Shown: positions 21,027 through 33,478 of the stretch, piece after piece | Layout of the letters: each line of letters starts with the position of its first letter | How positions within the stretch are numbered: the first letter of the stretch is position 1 | DNA from: Acanthornis magna | Taxonomy: Eukaryota; Chordata; Aves; Passeriformes; Acanthizidae | DNA: 64,000 nt | Assembly (NCBI GenBank): GCA_036785705.1 | Contig: JAWUZG010000015.1 | Location: forward strand, 1,302,001 to 1,366,000 | Direction: 5' to 3' | Program-made: the position numbers and the translations under genes | The notes under the pieces: model-generated | What the model saw: the letters and a program-made list of their open reading frames with translations, nothing else | What the model was told of the DNA's origin: nothing | The model's database searches: none

Positions 21027-22440
21027 TGTCTGTGTTCAGGGTGGGGTATTTTCAGTAGTAGAGGTTTGAAATCTCAAGATCTTGCAGCTCATTATATATC
21101 AATGTGCAGCTGATGTGCAGAGCCCACTGGAATCACCAGCCTAAGGTCTGGTAGCAAATAATCAAGTAATTCCTAAAAGATGAATGGACTATTTATGCAC
21201 AAGGCACATCACAAGAAGGGTTTTCCAGATGGAAAAGGCCACTTTCAAAGGCACCAGCCTGTCACTACGTTTTCCCCAGGCTTCTCAGATATTTCCCATG
21301 TTTCTTACCACTGCCCTCATTTCCTTGGGACGAGCTGCAGAGGGATGCTCCTGTTCTCTTGTGCAAAGAGGATACTGAGCAGACCTTGGAAAAATTCCTG
21401 AGAGGCCCTGGTAAAAAATACGAGGCCTTGGTGTTAGAAGACACAATGCTTGTTTTGTTGAAAAATGTTCTTTAGAGCCTCTCATCTGGCCTAGAAACAT
21501 ATTTTGATTCAACTATTTATTTTTAAAAGGAAAGCTGTGATTCCTGTGTGCCTTTGTGGTGGGAGAGAGAGTGAAAGCGTGGATGTATTAAGCAGCTTCC
21601 TTCTCACCGAGTGCAGGGAACCAGGATTTCACCTCCAACATCGCCTCTCCCTGTCTGGAGGTGGGGACATCTGAGCAGCTTGAGGGGGAGGTTTGCAGCA
21701 TATGCTGCAGGCAGGGATGGCACAGAGTGTGTTCAGCAGGGGCAGGGGAGCTGCTTGGTCAGGAAACGTTGCAGGAGACCAGAATGTGTCACCTGAAGAG
21801 CTCCTCCTTCTTGATGAAAAATGTTTTTCCTGACAAAGAATTCAAATCTGGCAACACTGAAATCTTCTGTGATCTGATTTCTGGCTTTGCAAGAGGAGCA
21901 TTAGCAGGAAAACAAAGTGGGGTAAAGGAAATCTCCCAAGGTGATAGTGTCATTCCTGTGTTTTCAGTTTCAAAGATTGGAGATTTTGCATTTTTAAAAT
22001 AATTTCCATTTGGAAAGTTTCTCCCATTTCATCAGTGTCAGTACCCCCACATCCCCAAAGATCAAACTTACACATTTCTTTTCAGATTAAATTGAATATT
22101 ATTCAAATACAGCTCATTGGACAGCACTGCCAGTGATGTGGAAAGGCAGCTCAGGAAGAGAATTCTGCTCTGGTGTCTGTCCCAGCCCTGCTCAGGCACC
22201 TGCCACGTCCAGCCCACCGCAGGGTCATTGAGGAGCTGTTTTCCACCTGGTGGGACACTTTGGGTCATTGAGATGCCTTCGGAACAGGGCACAGGGCTGA
22301 TGGTTGCTGTGCATCCACGAAAAGCTGTGCACACCCATCCTGTCCTTATCCAGCTGATCTGCAAAACCCATCTTCCCTGGGGATTTTTGGGAGGCCCTGG
22401 GAGGATCCTGCCCACCTCTGAGTGGCTGCCAAGGCAGCAG
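21027..22440. other. Unique sequence, no gene found
   Basis: Mixed, AT-rich near 21080-21180 and 21960-22130. No repeats or gene features are recognised. Confidence 0.5.
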
Positions 22441-22915
22441 GAGCAGCTCAAGGGTGATGAGGTGTGGCAGGTCACCCCTCTGCCTCCCAGGCTGACGCCT
22501 TTTTGGGTCAAGAAGGGCCTCGCCTGGGCGGGAGTTGAGTCCGCCCTTTGCCTCCCAGGCTGATGCTTCCTCTCTTCCCACCCCTTAGGGAAGAGGGCCT
22601 TGCCTGGGCGGGCTTTGAGGCGTGCCTAGGGCTTGGGGTCCGCCCATCCCTCCAGATTCTTCTGTTTAGTTATGTACGCCATTGGATAATTTGAATTGTA
22701 CCCCACCCCCTCATGTTCTTATTGGTTGTATTTGCTTGTACCTGCCCTCTCCCTCTTTCCCGATTGGCTGTTCCTATCCCTACTTAACCAGCTGAGCTCT
22801 TGCTGTCGGCGCCATTTTCTCCGGCACCTTATGTGGGTGCAGGAGGGATGGTCAATAAACTCCTGCCACTCTTTGTCTCGTCGGCTTCATCCATCTTTAT
22901 GCGTCTACAACAATC
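22440..22915 (+). mobile_element. Probable LTR with poly(A) signal
   Basis: This has the layout of a retroviral LTR. ATTGGTTGT and GATTGGCTGT boxes at about 22720-22770 may act as CCAAT elements. CTACTTAACC at about 22780 is TATA-like. The AATAAA at 22854-22859 is followed by a GTCTCG-containing tail. Upstream, two related GC-rich units (CCTCCCAGGCTGA and CGCCTGGGCGGG versus TGCCTGGGCGGG) look like a promoter-proximal duplication. I could not fix the ends or find a TSD, so the coordinates are approximate. Confidence 0.6.
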
Positions 22916-25045
22916 AGGGACAGTGTGATGTGCTCACCACCTTCATTCCTGATTTTCTTTCTGGGCACCCACAACCCAACTCCCATTGTGCTGGGGTGAG
23001 AAACCAGCAAGCAGTCAGTAAATGAAGCTTTTTTAACATGAAGACTTAACAGGGAGAAGGAGAAAATTGCTGATTCAAAACCCCACCACTTGTTATTTGG
23101 GAAGAGAAAACTTTTTCGTCATGTGTTTTCTCCTAACACGCCAAGCCAAGCTCTGCCCCACTCCCTTCCTCTGTGTCTCTGCCTTGCCTTCCCAATGACC
23201 AGCATTTATCTCTCCCCTTCCATAGCTCAGGAGCAGGAATTGCTGGTGAAACATGGCTTTGGCTCAGTGCTCCATAGCCAAGCCTGCCTGGTCAAACATA
23301 TCATGGATGAGATGAGTAAAACTCAGAGCAGGGCTAAGGTGGGTCTGCCTGGATTTATTTCCCTCTTCCCTGCCTTGCTTTCCATCTCTCCTGCCCCACA
23401 GGTGCCTGAAGCCAGCCAGGTTTTAATGGGGAGCCAGCAGTGGGCCAGGGCTGATTCATGAATCAGGGGGAGCTGAAATTCTGCAGCGCTGAAGACCATT
23501 TTCAAAGGCAATTTCATGGACCATTTTTTTTCCTAATTCCAAGTGGTGTCTGGCCACATTTCTGCATGGAGCTCATCTGGGACACACTGCCAAGCCTGAG
23601 CTGTGAGGCCAGGCCAGTGCCATCCACCATTCTCAGCTGTGTGATGCTCCATGGCAAGCTGGAGGAAAATAGAAAGGATAAAAGTCATGTTTTTGGTGCC
23701 TTCTTCCTTTCCAGGGCAATTCGATGTGCGGCTGCTCTGCACAGCTTTAGAGAGCACATGTCCTTGAAAATCACAGCCCTTCGCTCTGTTCTGTCTCCTA
23801 AGCAGTGGTTTGGGATCTACAAATATTTTCTGTTGCTAAAAGGAGAGGAGGGATCAGAAGGTTATCAGCTGCATTCACACACTGCCCAAGCCGTTCCTTT
23901 GTGGAGAAGGACACGGGGAGAGCCCAATTTTCTGATTTGACATCCCACGTGAGGAGAAGACTCTTCCAAAAATAGACAGGAACTAAAGCGGTGAGCACCA
24001 CGATCTGTGTGTTTATCTCAGCTGGGGATCCTGGGCAGGTGGGCAGTGGGGTTGGCCCAGAGGAGGTCGAGCTGCTGCTCTCAGGAAAGAGCCCCACAAA
24101 TGCCAGGGCTTTGAGAGGAGCAGCACAAGTGCTGGAGCTGGAGCTGGAGCTCACAGCCTGCAGCATGGGTGCACGGAAAGGTTGGAGCTGTTTCTGTGTG
24201 GCAGCAAACTGAGGGCATTTACAAGAACAGCTCCACTAATTTCCCAGTTTATGGGTGAACCCCTGTGTGCCCAGCCCAATTCGTCTCCTTGGCAAACTGG
24301 GAGCGTTCCCTGGCTCGTGGATCTCCGTGAGCAGCTGGGGATGTCTGTGGCTGTGGGCTCATTTCTGTTTCAGCTGCAGACATTGGAGGGGTAAAGAACG
24401 AGCAGAGCCACGGCACCAAGCACTGGTGAGGAGCCAGAATTTGTTTCTCAGGATGCCTTTGGGAGCCAAATTGCTTCCCAGCACAGTTGTGATAACGGTG
24501 ATGCAGCAAATGCCATTTCAATACAATTCCCTGCTAACGTGGGAGAGGGATGAGGGAACACAGAAATCAAATAATTAACACTGCTTGGATGGCTCCAGTC
24601 CTGTGTGTGGAAGGACAAGAGGGAAGTAAACAGTGGGGTGGAAGATGACAGCTTTTCCTTGTGATGGTAAAACTTAATTTGCTGTTTAAGGAAGGATCAA
24701 AATGGCATTAAGTGAATGCCAATTGATTTCAAAGGGGTTTGAATTGATTTCTGGAAATTGTTGCTGGTTAAAATTGCCAGGGAAAGCCCATCAAGACTGA
24801 CATCATTACAGCCACTGTGGCTGACTGGAGATGGGAATCCCTTTTTGGAAATGACTTCAAATATCTCAGTATTATAAAGTGTAAAGAAAACTGCTGCCTG
24901 CTAAGGAGAGACAAACCATTTTAAAGGTGGTTTTACAAATATTAAAACAGACATTTTTTACTTGTAAAAACTTTTTCTCAGGGCTCCCCAACTTTTCTGG
25001 AGCTCTTGTGAGAGGAGTGGAGGAGGTGACCTGGGAGGGGAAGCC

Positions 25046-25088
25046 AGGGTTTCTGACACCCAGGGATTCTGACACCCAGGGTTTCTGG
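25046..25088. repeat. 16-bp tandem repeat, 2.7 copies
   Basis: The unit CAGGGTTTCTGACACC is repeated with one T/A difference. Confidence 0.85.
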
Positions 25089-25350
25089 TATCCTGCAGAG
25101 CTCAAAGGACGTGGTAAATCCAGCCCTAGGACTCGATTCTCCTGAGACTGCCCAGTGCTGGACAAAGTGGAGGTCTGGCCCCAGAAATTGGTGTTTGCAG
25201 CCAGGGGTCCCAGGCCCCACGGACTTCCAGGGATGAGCATGGTCTGCCAAGGGAATACGGATCTGTATTTGCTGGAAAATACAGCTGCCAAGCTGCTTTT
25301 TCACAGGGCAGTCTGTGGTCTCCAGGTCACCAAAGCAGAGAATCCGGTGG

Positions 25351-25462
25351 TTTTCTATGAGAATTTGACCAACATCTGCAGGTTCATTCAGTATTGAAGA
25401 ACTGTTTTTTTTCCATGAGAATTTGACCAACATCTGCAGGTTCGTTCAGTATGGAAGAATTG
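25351..25462. repeat. Tandem duplication, period 58 bp
   Basis: The block TGAGAATTTGACCAACATCT and its flanks occur twice, starting about 25351 and 25409, with four or five differences over 54 bp. Confidence 0.9.
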
Positions 25463-27723
25463 ACTTTTCCCACTGAAGACCAGGTCTGTTGGAGAATTCC
25501 CAGCTAGCCTGGAAGTTCCCAAGCTCTGCTCACCACCTCAGCCCTACAGAGCTCCCCCAGGAACTCCTTCGCTCCATCCCCACTGCTGGGGTTTGCTGGG
25601 AGCTGCGTGCTGTGGACGCAGCTCTGACAGGTTGCACATAAACACCAGAAAACAGAGATTTTTGGAGCTTGTGGCTCCATGGTTTAGCAGTGGTAGAGGA
25701 TGACCTGTTGAGTAAAGGTGGGCTATTTAAATACCTGTTCCTTAACGAGGTCCATCCTTCTAAACAGACACAGAATGGTTATTAGGGAAGGATTTTATTC
25801 CCTCCACAGCAAAAGCAACATGACACACATTTAGTATTCTTTCTTATTAATATCACATCTTCTAACAGGCAAATCCTGTCAGCTTATTATCAAACTCACA
25901 ACTCCTTTGACTGAGCAGAAACAAGATAAGTGAGAGAGGTCAGAGCTGTGTGCCCAGGAGAGCAGCTCACCCTTTAAGAAACCCTTTCTTCATTTCCTCA
26001 GCCTTTACCTCCCATTTGTAAATGTCTCATTTGCTCCGTGGCTGATATCATATTTAATAACCCTCCCTCCCCTGGTTAACATGGCACCCCCAGCCCTCCC
26101 TGCCACACAGCATCACTGGAGACCTGGCACTGCCAGGATTAGCATTGCAAATTCCTTGCAAAACCCAGTCTCACTTCACTGGAGTCTCCTAAGGCGATTT
26201 GCCCTACAAATCCCTATCACACTGCACTGGTAATGCTCTCTGAGGCTAATTGTTCTTCCTCTATTAGTGGGAACAATGTGCCCAACCTTTTGTTAAAGAG
26301 GCAGAACAGACTTATTGAATTCCTATGCCAAGGGCTCTGTCATTTTTCTGCCTTTGATGGCAATTAAGAGCCGTGCAGTCCTTGAGGCAGGACATGACAG
26401 AGCACATTTTGGGAGCACATCTGCCTGTCCTTACCCAGATGTGGCCAGCTGGGCCATGAGCATGTCCCCGACAGACACAGCCCTTCCCCAGGCTCCTGCC
26501 TGGAGTTTCATGGGCTCCCACAAAACTCCTCACACCCCACTGGGAAAATCTGAGCTGCTCCGGGTGAGCCAGAGTGGGAACATAGCAGGGATCAAAGCAC
26601 CGGCTTCTCTTTTCTCATGGCAAAGACTTCTTTTTTAATTTCTGTGCCAAAGGATTCCCTCATTCCAGGCAAGCAGCTTGAACCTTCTCCTGGGGCACCC
26701 TGCATGGAAGACTGGGAGACGTGGTCCTTGGAGCTGACTTTCCAGTTCAGTACTGGGACCAGAAAGGAATATCAAGAACCCTGAAGGTGTTTAATTCAAA
26801 TTCCTGTGAGGAATCAAAGCTCCTCTGAGCACATCTGTGTACCCAGTCTGCCAGCTCAGGGTTTTCCACGAGATCTGCTGCTCCTGCTGGCAGTGGGGCA
26901 GCACTGGGTCCAAGTGGGACAGCCACAGAACCCCTGTAGGTTCAGCAGTGTTTGGGATAACACAGTGAGCAGGGCCAGGCAAGGCAGGAAACGAGCTCCT
27001 GTCTGTGGCCTTTCAAACCTCAGCCCTGCTGCACCTGTCTGTCCTTTTGGGAATTAAATGCACTTAACGAACACACAGTGAGAGTGTCCTGGCATTGGCG
27101 AGGGTTTTTCTTTGTGATGCAGAGCCCTGAGGTGAGAAAAACCCTTCAGCTGCCTCCCTGCTGCTGGCTGGGGGCAGCTGGGAGTGTGCCCAGGTCCCAG
27201 GTAAACCAAAGGGAGAGGAAGAGGCGGGAAAAAGGAATTTAAAAATAGAAGAGCTGGACAAAAGGCCTGTGCCACCCCTGTTAGGGGACAGTGCCCCTGG
27301 AAGCCTGTCCTGCATGGCATGGGGGCCCTGAGGCAGTGCTTGCTGTGCAGAAGGCTCCCAAACCCTGCCAGCGTGACCACCATGCCATTTTGGCACTCCA
27401 AGGGCACTCAGGTGTGCTGCTCCCTCCTGGTTCCTGTCCAGAGGTGGCTGCAGGGAGCCCCAAACCCCAACCTTTCAGACAAACCACCTGGAGAGGCTGT
27501 CTGAGCCCTGCTGGCCCAGCTCCTCCAGCATCATGGGCAGGATGGGCCCCACCAAGCCCTGGCTGTCCCTGCAGAGCTTCCTGTCCTCACCCCCTGGAAA
27601 AGTGCCTGTCACTGCTGGGCTCTGCACAGGCTGCAGGGATTTAGGGTTACAGGCAGGAGAGCAACACGGATATGGGGAAAAGGGGGGGTGCTCCTGCAGC
27701 CTGTTTAACCATAAATGCCTGTG

Positions 27724-27850
27724 GAGAAGAGAAGAGAAGAGAAGAGAAGAGAAGAGAAGAGAAGAGAAGAGAAGAGAAGAGAAGAGAAGAGAAGAGAAGA
27801 GAAGAGAAGAGAAGAGAAGAGAAGAGAAGAGAAGAGAAGAGAAAGAAGAG
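27724..27850. repeat. (GAAGA)n microsatellite
   Basis: Pentanucleotide array of more than 20 uninterrupted units, GAAGA on the plus strand and TCTTC on the minus. The long Glu-Glu-Lys-Arg-Arg frame (plus) and Phe-Ser-Ser-Leu-Leu frame (minus) are artefacts of the array. It is perfect enough to be polymorphic. Confidence 0.98.
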
Positions 27851-28609
27851 GGTGCTGCTCAGGTGGGAGATAAATCCCATGGAGGAGAGGTGATTTAAAC
27901 TACAGCACAAGAACAAGCTGATTAAGTGTAGGTTCTAATTGCAAATGAGGAGATTCCTTGATTCATGATAAGGGAAGTTCTTTAACAGCCTCCCCGGGGA
28001 GCAGGGAAAAGCCACTGCTTTCAAGGCAGAGTTTAATAATCTGGTGTGATGGGAATCGCAGGGAAGAGGACTTGACAATAGAGGAAACTTCTTCAGTTCC
28101 CCTCTTACCACATTCTTATCTCTGCCCTTCCCTTGATACTCTGGTAATGGGCTTTCTTCATTTAATTAGCATGTTATTAATTAGCATGATAACAGTGAAA
28201 GCAGGTGCCTGCCCTGGCTGTGTCGATGGCCCCACCACCCTCTGCTGTGCACCCTGGAGAGGCCAGAGATTCCTGAATTCCATGGCTGAACAACATTTGT
28301 AGTGAGTAAAAGCAATAATAAACAGGTTAATCCCAGGGTATCAGATGGCTTTTAGACGGGGAAGGGGCTGTGCTGCAGGAGGGTGAGCTTGAAGGATGGT
28401 GCATGGGGAGGGAGGATTTGAGGGGAGATGGGAAGGTTGATGTACTGCAGATGGACATGTGCAGCATCCTGTGCCAGGGAAAGATCATTTTATGAATTGA
28501 CCTTATAATTTATAATTAAATTAAATTATTAATTTAACTCATTAACCATTTTTGAGTATTTTTTGGCTACTCTGCCTGGCACCTGTTGTTGGTACCTCCT
28601 ACCTTGGAG
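27851..28609. other. AT-rich unique sequence
   Basis: Contains TTAATTAGCATG-type motifs near 28160-28190 and very AT-rich DNA at 28490-28560. No gene. Confidence 0.45.
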
Positions 28610-28952
28610 GCTGGTAGGAAGTGCCTGAAGGGAGCTGGCAAGAAAGGTGGAGAGGAATTATTTACAAGGGCCTGGAGAGACAGGACAAGGAGGAATGGCT
28701 TCAAACAAAAAAAGAGGGGGGTTAGATGAGATATTGGGAGGAAGTTCTGTGCTGTGAGGGTGGGCAGGCCCTGGCACAGGTGCCCAGAGAAGCTGTGGCT
28801 GCCCCTGGATCCCTGGCAGTGTCCAAGGCCAGGCTGGACAGGGCTTGGAGCAGCCTGGGACAGTGGGAGGTGTCCCTGCCCATGGCAGGGGTGGCACTGG
28901 ATGAGCTTTAAGGTCCTTCCAACCCAAACCCCTCTGGGCTTCTGTGATTCCT
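28610..28952 (+). mobile_element. CR1 3' fragment, sense
   Basis: GGGCCTGGAGAGACAGGACA, GGAATGGCTTCAAACAAAAA, GTGAGGGTGGGCAGGCCCTG, TTGGAGCAGCCTGGGACAGT and GAGCTTTAAGGTCCTTCCAA appear in the right order up to a GGCTTCTGTGATTCC end. It shows few differences, so it is relatively young. It is about 340 bp, 5'-truncated, with no ORF2. Confidence 0.92.
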
Positions 28953-30944
28953 GATGTGATTCCAAGTGCTGGAGGGCCCAGCCCAGCTGCCGGCACAGAG
29001 GGCCCCCAGAGGTGCCCTGCAATTCTTTTCTCAGCGTTCGAGGGATCATGGAATCAGTGAGAGGCTCTTGCCCAGCTGCTGGCCCTGGCAGAAGGTGCTG
29101 CAGTGCCACCAGAGTGGTGGCAGGGACACAGCAGAGCCCTGGTGACAGAGCTGCCGGCGAGTCCCACAGAGAGGAACCTGCGGTGATCCGTGCGAGTGGC
29201 ACACAGCAGCTGCCAGTGGTGCCTTTTTCAGCCTGGAAATGAAACTCCAGATCGTTTTAGTCGAGGAGGTCCTATAAAAGTGGATCTTTACTGGATCTCC
29301 CGGGGCAGTTATGGAAGAATATCCACAAAAGCCCAGCCCCACAGGGGTGAATACAGTTTGATGGATTTTAGGAAATAGCATAATTGATAAAAAGCACCAA
29401 TTCAGAGGACAAGTGGTGATACAATTCCCCCCAGGTCAAGCCCCTTCTCTGGAGCCCCCCACCCTTGGCACTGGTTGGACTTGTTGATGGCAATGTGCCC
29501 TGCAGATTTTGTTCCCAACTTTGGTTCCCAGGAAAAACCAAGACAGAAGAGGAGCCTTGTGCCCCACAGGGCTAGGAGATCTGCAGTGGCTTTGGTCTCT
29601 CTAGCTGGGGAAAGGCTAGGGAAAAGTAATGAGAAGGTTACAAATATAGAAGAGAAAAAAGGCAAAAATCACTCTGGCATCAGCAGCCGGCGGTAAAGCA
29701 CAGCAGAAATAACCCTGTGCTCTGCTCCTGCCTTGGGCCAGCTTTGGGCTGAGTGCCTGAGCCGAGGCCTTTCTGCTCCTTTAAAAAGCAGCACGGCCCA
29801 TTGTCCTCCCCAGCCACTATTTCCCTGGAAGAAATGCTCCCTCCTGCCTCTCCCAGGCCGGGATCCCTGCCTGGAAAAATGGCTTTCTCCTGAGCATTTG
29901 TTATCTGCAGCTGTGTGAGGCTCTCGGCCTGTTCAATTAAGGAACCCCTTTTCCCATTAAGTGTCTCCTCAGACAAATGGGAAGTGTATTTAATGCTCGC
30001 TCAGGATGAAGCCAACATGTTTCTCCTGCTGTTTTACACTTTCTTCTTCGCAGGGATTTGTCGTGTCTGACTGTTCGAATACCTTGAAGTTCCCCAGCAT
30101 TTAGCATCAGGGAAAGGTAACAAGTGTGGTGACAAAGAGTGAGTGCCAGATGAGCCTGGGAAAATGGATGGCTTTAATAGATGTTAGCGAGGCCCTTTTG
30201 CACCCTGCCTGCCGCTGAGCCACCTCCCCATCCATCACCCTCACTCTGCCTGAGGAGAACACAACAGCCAGGCTGGAACACACCTTTCCTTCCTTTTCCT
30301 GTCAGGCAAAGTGCTGGCCTGGCTCCCTCCCCTCTCCTGACAGTCTGAGGAGAAGCTGTTTTGAGAAGGGAAAATGAGCAACAGATCCCTTACCTCAGCT
30401 TGATGCTTTTTGTTAGCATGCCCTGAGAATCAGCTTCTTCCTGCCACTGTGGACCTTGCTATACATTAATATACGGACTGATAAAGTGCACTCTGAGCCT
30501 TTATTTTCCTTTTTTCCCCCTCTTGTTTCTTCAGCACTGTTTTTCTATGAATCAAATAACTGATGGAAATGATGTAGATTTTTGCCTGTATAAAAATACT
30601 TTGCCCAAAATAGGAGTCCCACATTGGGCTGATGTATTAATCCTTCTCTCCTGGACAGCAATAATCACTCTCTGTCGTTCCTCAAGCTGCAACTCAGCAC
30701 TTCAGCTTTCTCCACTTGCTGCCTTTCAGCGATTTTGGTGTCAGCCCCAAAATGGGGCAAGGGAAGGGAGGGAGGAGGGCAGAGCTCCTCTGGGCCTGAT
30801 CCTGCTCTGGCCAACACTGTGAAGGTGTACAATGAGAAAATTGGGCAAAAGCAGCCTCAGACTCCATTGTTCCCTGATTTCTCATTCCTAAACCAGCTTT
30901 GCCTAAAGAGCAGAGGTGACAGTGTGTTTGTGTGGGACCAGGCT
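28953..30944. other. Unique sequence; possible unclassified repeat
   Basis: The 29235-29400 part has TATAAAAG at about 29272 and LTR-like composition, but I found neither ends nor a second copy. The 29740-30120 and 30400-30600 parts are repeat-free and CNE-like. A splice-like 63-bp segment at 30054-30116 was examined and rejected. Confidence 0.4.
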
Positions 30945-31060
30945 GCCCCAGTGGGACTGACCAGGCTTGGGGGGACCAGCCAGACTCCTCCTCCCTGCCC
31001 ATGGGCTGGAACTCGATGGTCTTTAATCCAACCCAGAGCATTCTGTGACTGTGTGATTGC
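30945..31060 (+). mobile_element. Degraded CR1 tail
   Basis: GGGCTGGAACTCGATGGTCT, then TTTAATCCAACCCAGAGCAT and TTCTGTGACTGTGTGATTG, recall a CR1 terminus missing part of the GGTCCCTT block. Confidence 0.65.
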
Positions 31061-32037
31061 TGAGCTCTGGGTGCAAAGGAGCAGCTGTTCCTCTTGGCCA
31101 GGGCAGGGCTCCTGGGTGCTTTAGCAATAAATAAAGTGAAGTTATTCTAGTTTGCATTATCAATGCATAAAGTGAAATGGGAGTTGCTGGTGTGATGGGA
31201 ACTGGAGTTCTCCTTTGTCCCATTACAGATGTCCAGCCCCTGGAGCCCTGCGAGCAGTAGCTCTTCCCCCTGTGCTGGGGCTGAGGGCGTTTGGGGCTGG
31301 AGCCCTGGGGGCACTCAGTGCCTTTGTGCTCTGAGATCAGGCCCCAGCTCTTCAGTAAAACAAGTCCTGATTTATCCCTGTGGGTAAATAACTTTGGCTG
31401 AGGACTCCATCACTGTCAGGCGCCAGGCACTTCCCCTACAAGAGGCAATAAAACCCTTTACAGCTCTTGCTCAGCACGACAAATCCTCTTCATCCCCTTG
31501 CAGTGGTGCTTTATGTGCCCTGCCCCACGTGGGCTGTGCCAGTCACTCCAGCCCTGCTGTTGGGTTCTTGTGGATGAAGTGTCGCTGTCACACCCCAGAC
31601 TGTGGCCACAAGCCACATCCTTGGTGTGCTCTGCTCTTCCAGCAGAACCACTTCCTGCCCTGTCCCTGTTGGCCCACAGATCCAGACATTGGGAAGATTT
31701 GGCTCCAAGCAGTTCTGCTTCGAACTGAAATGGAAATTAATCTGATGAGCATCAAGAGGGTGCCCTAAGGATGGGCCACATTTTTATCAAAGTTCCAGCT
31801 TGAAATACTGATTTCCTGCTCCGTCCTCCATGGCTGTTGCCAGCTGGAATTGCACCCTGCTAATATTAGCAGGAAAGGGGAAAAAAGGGGGTGCCAGGTT
31901 GGGGGGACGTGAACTCTTCTTGTAAGCCCAGGATGTAAAGCTTCTGCCAATGCAATTCCCCAAGAGGAAATTTCTGACTGGTGCTCTTGTCACCAAAATC
32001 ACAGGGATAAATAAGAGCCCTCTAAATCTCTTTTTAG
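31061..32037. other. Unique sequence, no gene found
   Basis: Mixed composition. Open frames up to 124 codons near 31394 without a domain. Confidence 0.5.
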
Positions 32038-32602
32038 TGTTAGAGAGTCAGGCATTGCTTTATTCTTAACCAAGGTTTGTGTGTGTGGACTGACAAAGTT
32101 CTGGCCTCCACACTGACACCAACACAAAACATTTTCACTTATTCATGCGTTTTTAGCAAACAAAGAAATTCATGTTCATTGGTTCTAAATTACATAATGC
32201 TCTTCATTAATTAACATTCTATTCTCTGTTGGTTTATGATTCTCACTCTTTATGCTAATCTGGTCCACATTCTTTGGTTCTTTTGTTATCTTTTTCTCAC
32301 ACTGGGAGTCTCCAACTTTTCAGGCCTTAATCTCCTCTGTATCTTCTGGTTATTCCAACCTCCTTGAAGGGCCCTAAATTTAAGATTCCAGATGCCAAAT
32401 CTTCAGATCCATTTGGCTTTGTTTATTGAAGCTTATCAGGGTTAGTTTTAACACCTTTAAGGTTTTGATGATTTAATGATCAAAGTATCAGTACAAGTCT
32501 GTGAAAAAAACTTGAACAGTGTTGGTTAAAAGTGGGCACTTGTTACAATTAATTAAAACAACTAATTAAAAGTTAGTTAAGGAAGTGATATAATTTCCAA
32601 CA
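32038..32602 (-). mobile_element. Probable LTR, minus strand (565 bp)
   Basis: The ends form an imperfect inverted repeat: TGTTAGAGA at the left and TTTCCAACA at the right. TTTATT at 32059-32064 is a minus-strand AATAAA close to the LTR 3' end. The body is AT-rich with many TTAATTA motifs, as in some vertebrate ERV-L-type LTRs. No clean TSD (TTTAG versus CTACC) and no second copy in the window, so the call rests on end motifs and poly(A) placement. Confidence 0.6.
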
Positions 32603-33478
32603 CTACCAGTACCAGAAACTTGAAGAAACACCAGGAAGACCCTTGACCATGGAAACAGGAGTGGCTTACCCTGGAGCTCTCCTGCCTCCCATAGTCCCAT
32701 ATCTCCCATGGCATTGTCCCTTGAAAACAAGGGACAAAGGCACCTACGAGAGGTGCCACTGAATGCCCAGGAGTTCACACAGCCCCAAAGCCTCGGTGTA
32801 TTCTCCTGCCCCCCATGGCATGGGAATCCCCCTGGCCCTGTTTTCAGGCTGAGCAACATCACTGCTGTTGGATTCCCGAGGTAAGGGGAAGATATTCCTG
32901 TGTGTGTGTGTATTTTTGGGTTTGTTTTGAGCTTCCCTCTTCAGACCCCGGGTCAGGACTCTGGAGACAGCAGCTCCTCATCCCTGTGCCCCCAGCGAGG
33001 GCTGTGCACTGGGGCTGGTGAGGAGGGACAGCTTTCTCTGAGGATGTGGGGGGTGTCAGCAGATGGGAACTGGAGCATCCCTCCCCCTCACAGCAGCTGT
33101 GGGGTAGAAGGAGGGAGGGATAAATCACACAGCCAGCACTGGCCTGTCACCATCCTGTTTTCATGTCTCGTCCCTTCTGTTTCATGACACCTCAGAAAGT
33201 TTTACCCACCCGATCCATCTTTTGTTTGTTGTTTCTCCATCTTTCCTCTGCAGGCAGTGTGGGAAACTGGGATTTTTCTTGTACTGGGGGCTTGCTTGGG
33301 CAGGAAACCTTCAAGACTTGCAGGGCCTGTGACCCTCATCCTGTGACAGAGCCCAGTGACAGGCAGGGCTGGCCTGGGGGGTTCTCACCTGCTGCAGCCT
33401 GGCTGGTGTTCACAGCAGCCCCAGCTCTCCCTCTCAGAAACTCTTCCCTGACCTCACCTTTGTTTCCTGCTGCCTTCC
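32603..33478. other. Unique sequence, no gene found
   Basis: Contains a short (TG)n run near 32899-32911. The open frames are short and overlap antisense. Confidence 0.5.

Larger units (their letters stand above)
22916..27723. other. Long unique stretch
   Basis: Nearly 5 kb with no recognised CR1 or LTR. It holds two small tandem duplications (25046-25088 and 25351-25462). The 25830-26290 part is AT-rich and CNE-like. Open frames up to 160 codons (for example near 23458) lack domains. Confidence 0.45.

Noticed and set aside
25670..25710. tRNA-like start (GGCTCCATGGTTTAGCAGTGG)
   Set aside because: It recalls a tRNA box A, but no box B, anticodon stem or acceptor pairing follows.
27533..27916. 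Charged Glu/Lys/Arg repeat protein and Ser/Leu/Phe repeat protein
   Set aside because: Both are translations of the GAAGA microsatellite in its two strands.
30054..30116. 63-bp segment with a pyrimidine tract, AG acceptor and GT donor
   Set aside because: All three frames contain stops and no neighbouring exon was found, so it is unlikely to be an internal coding exon.
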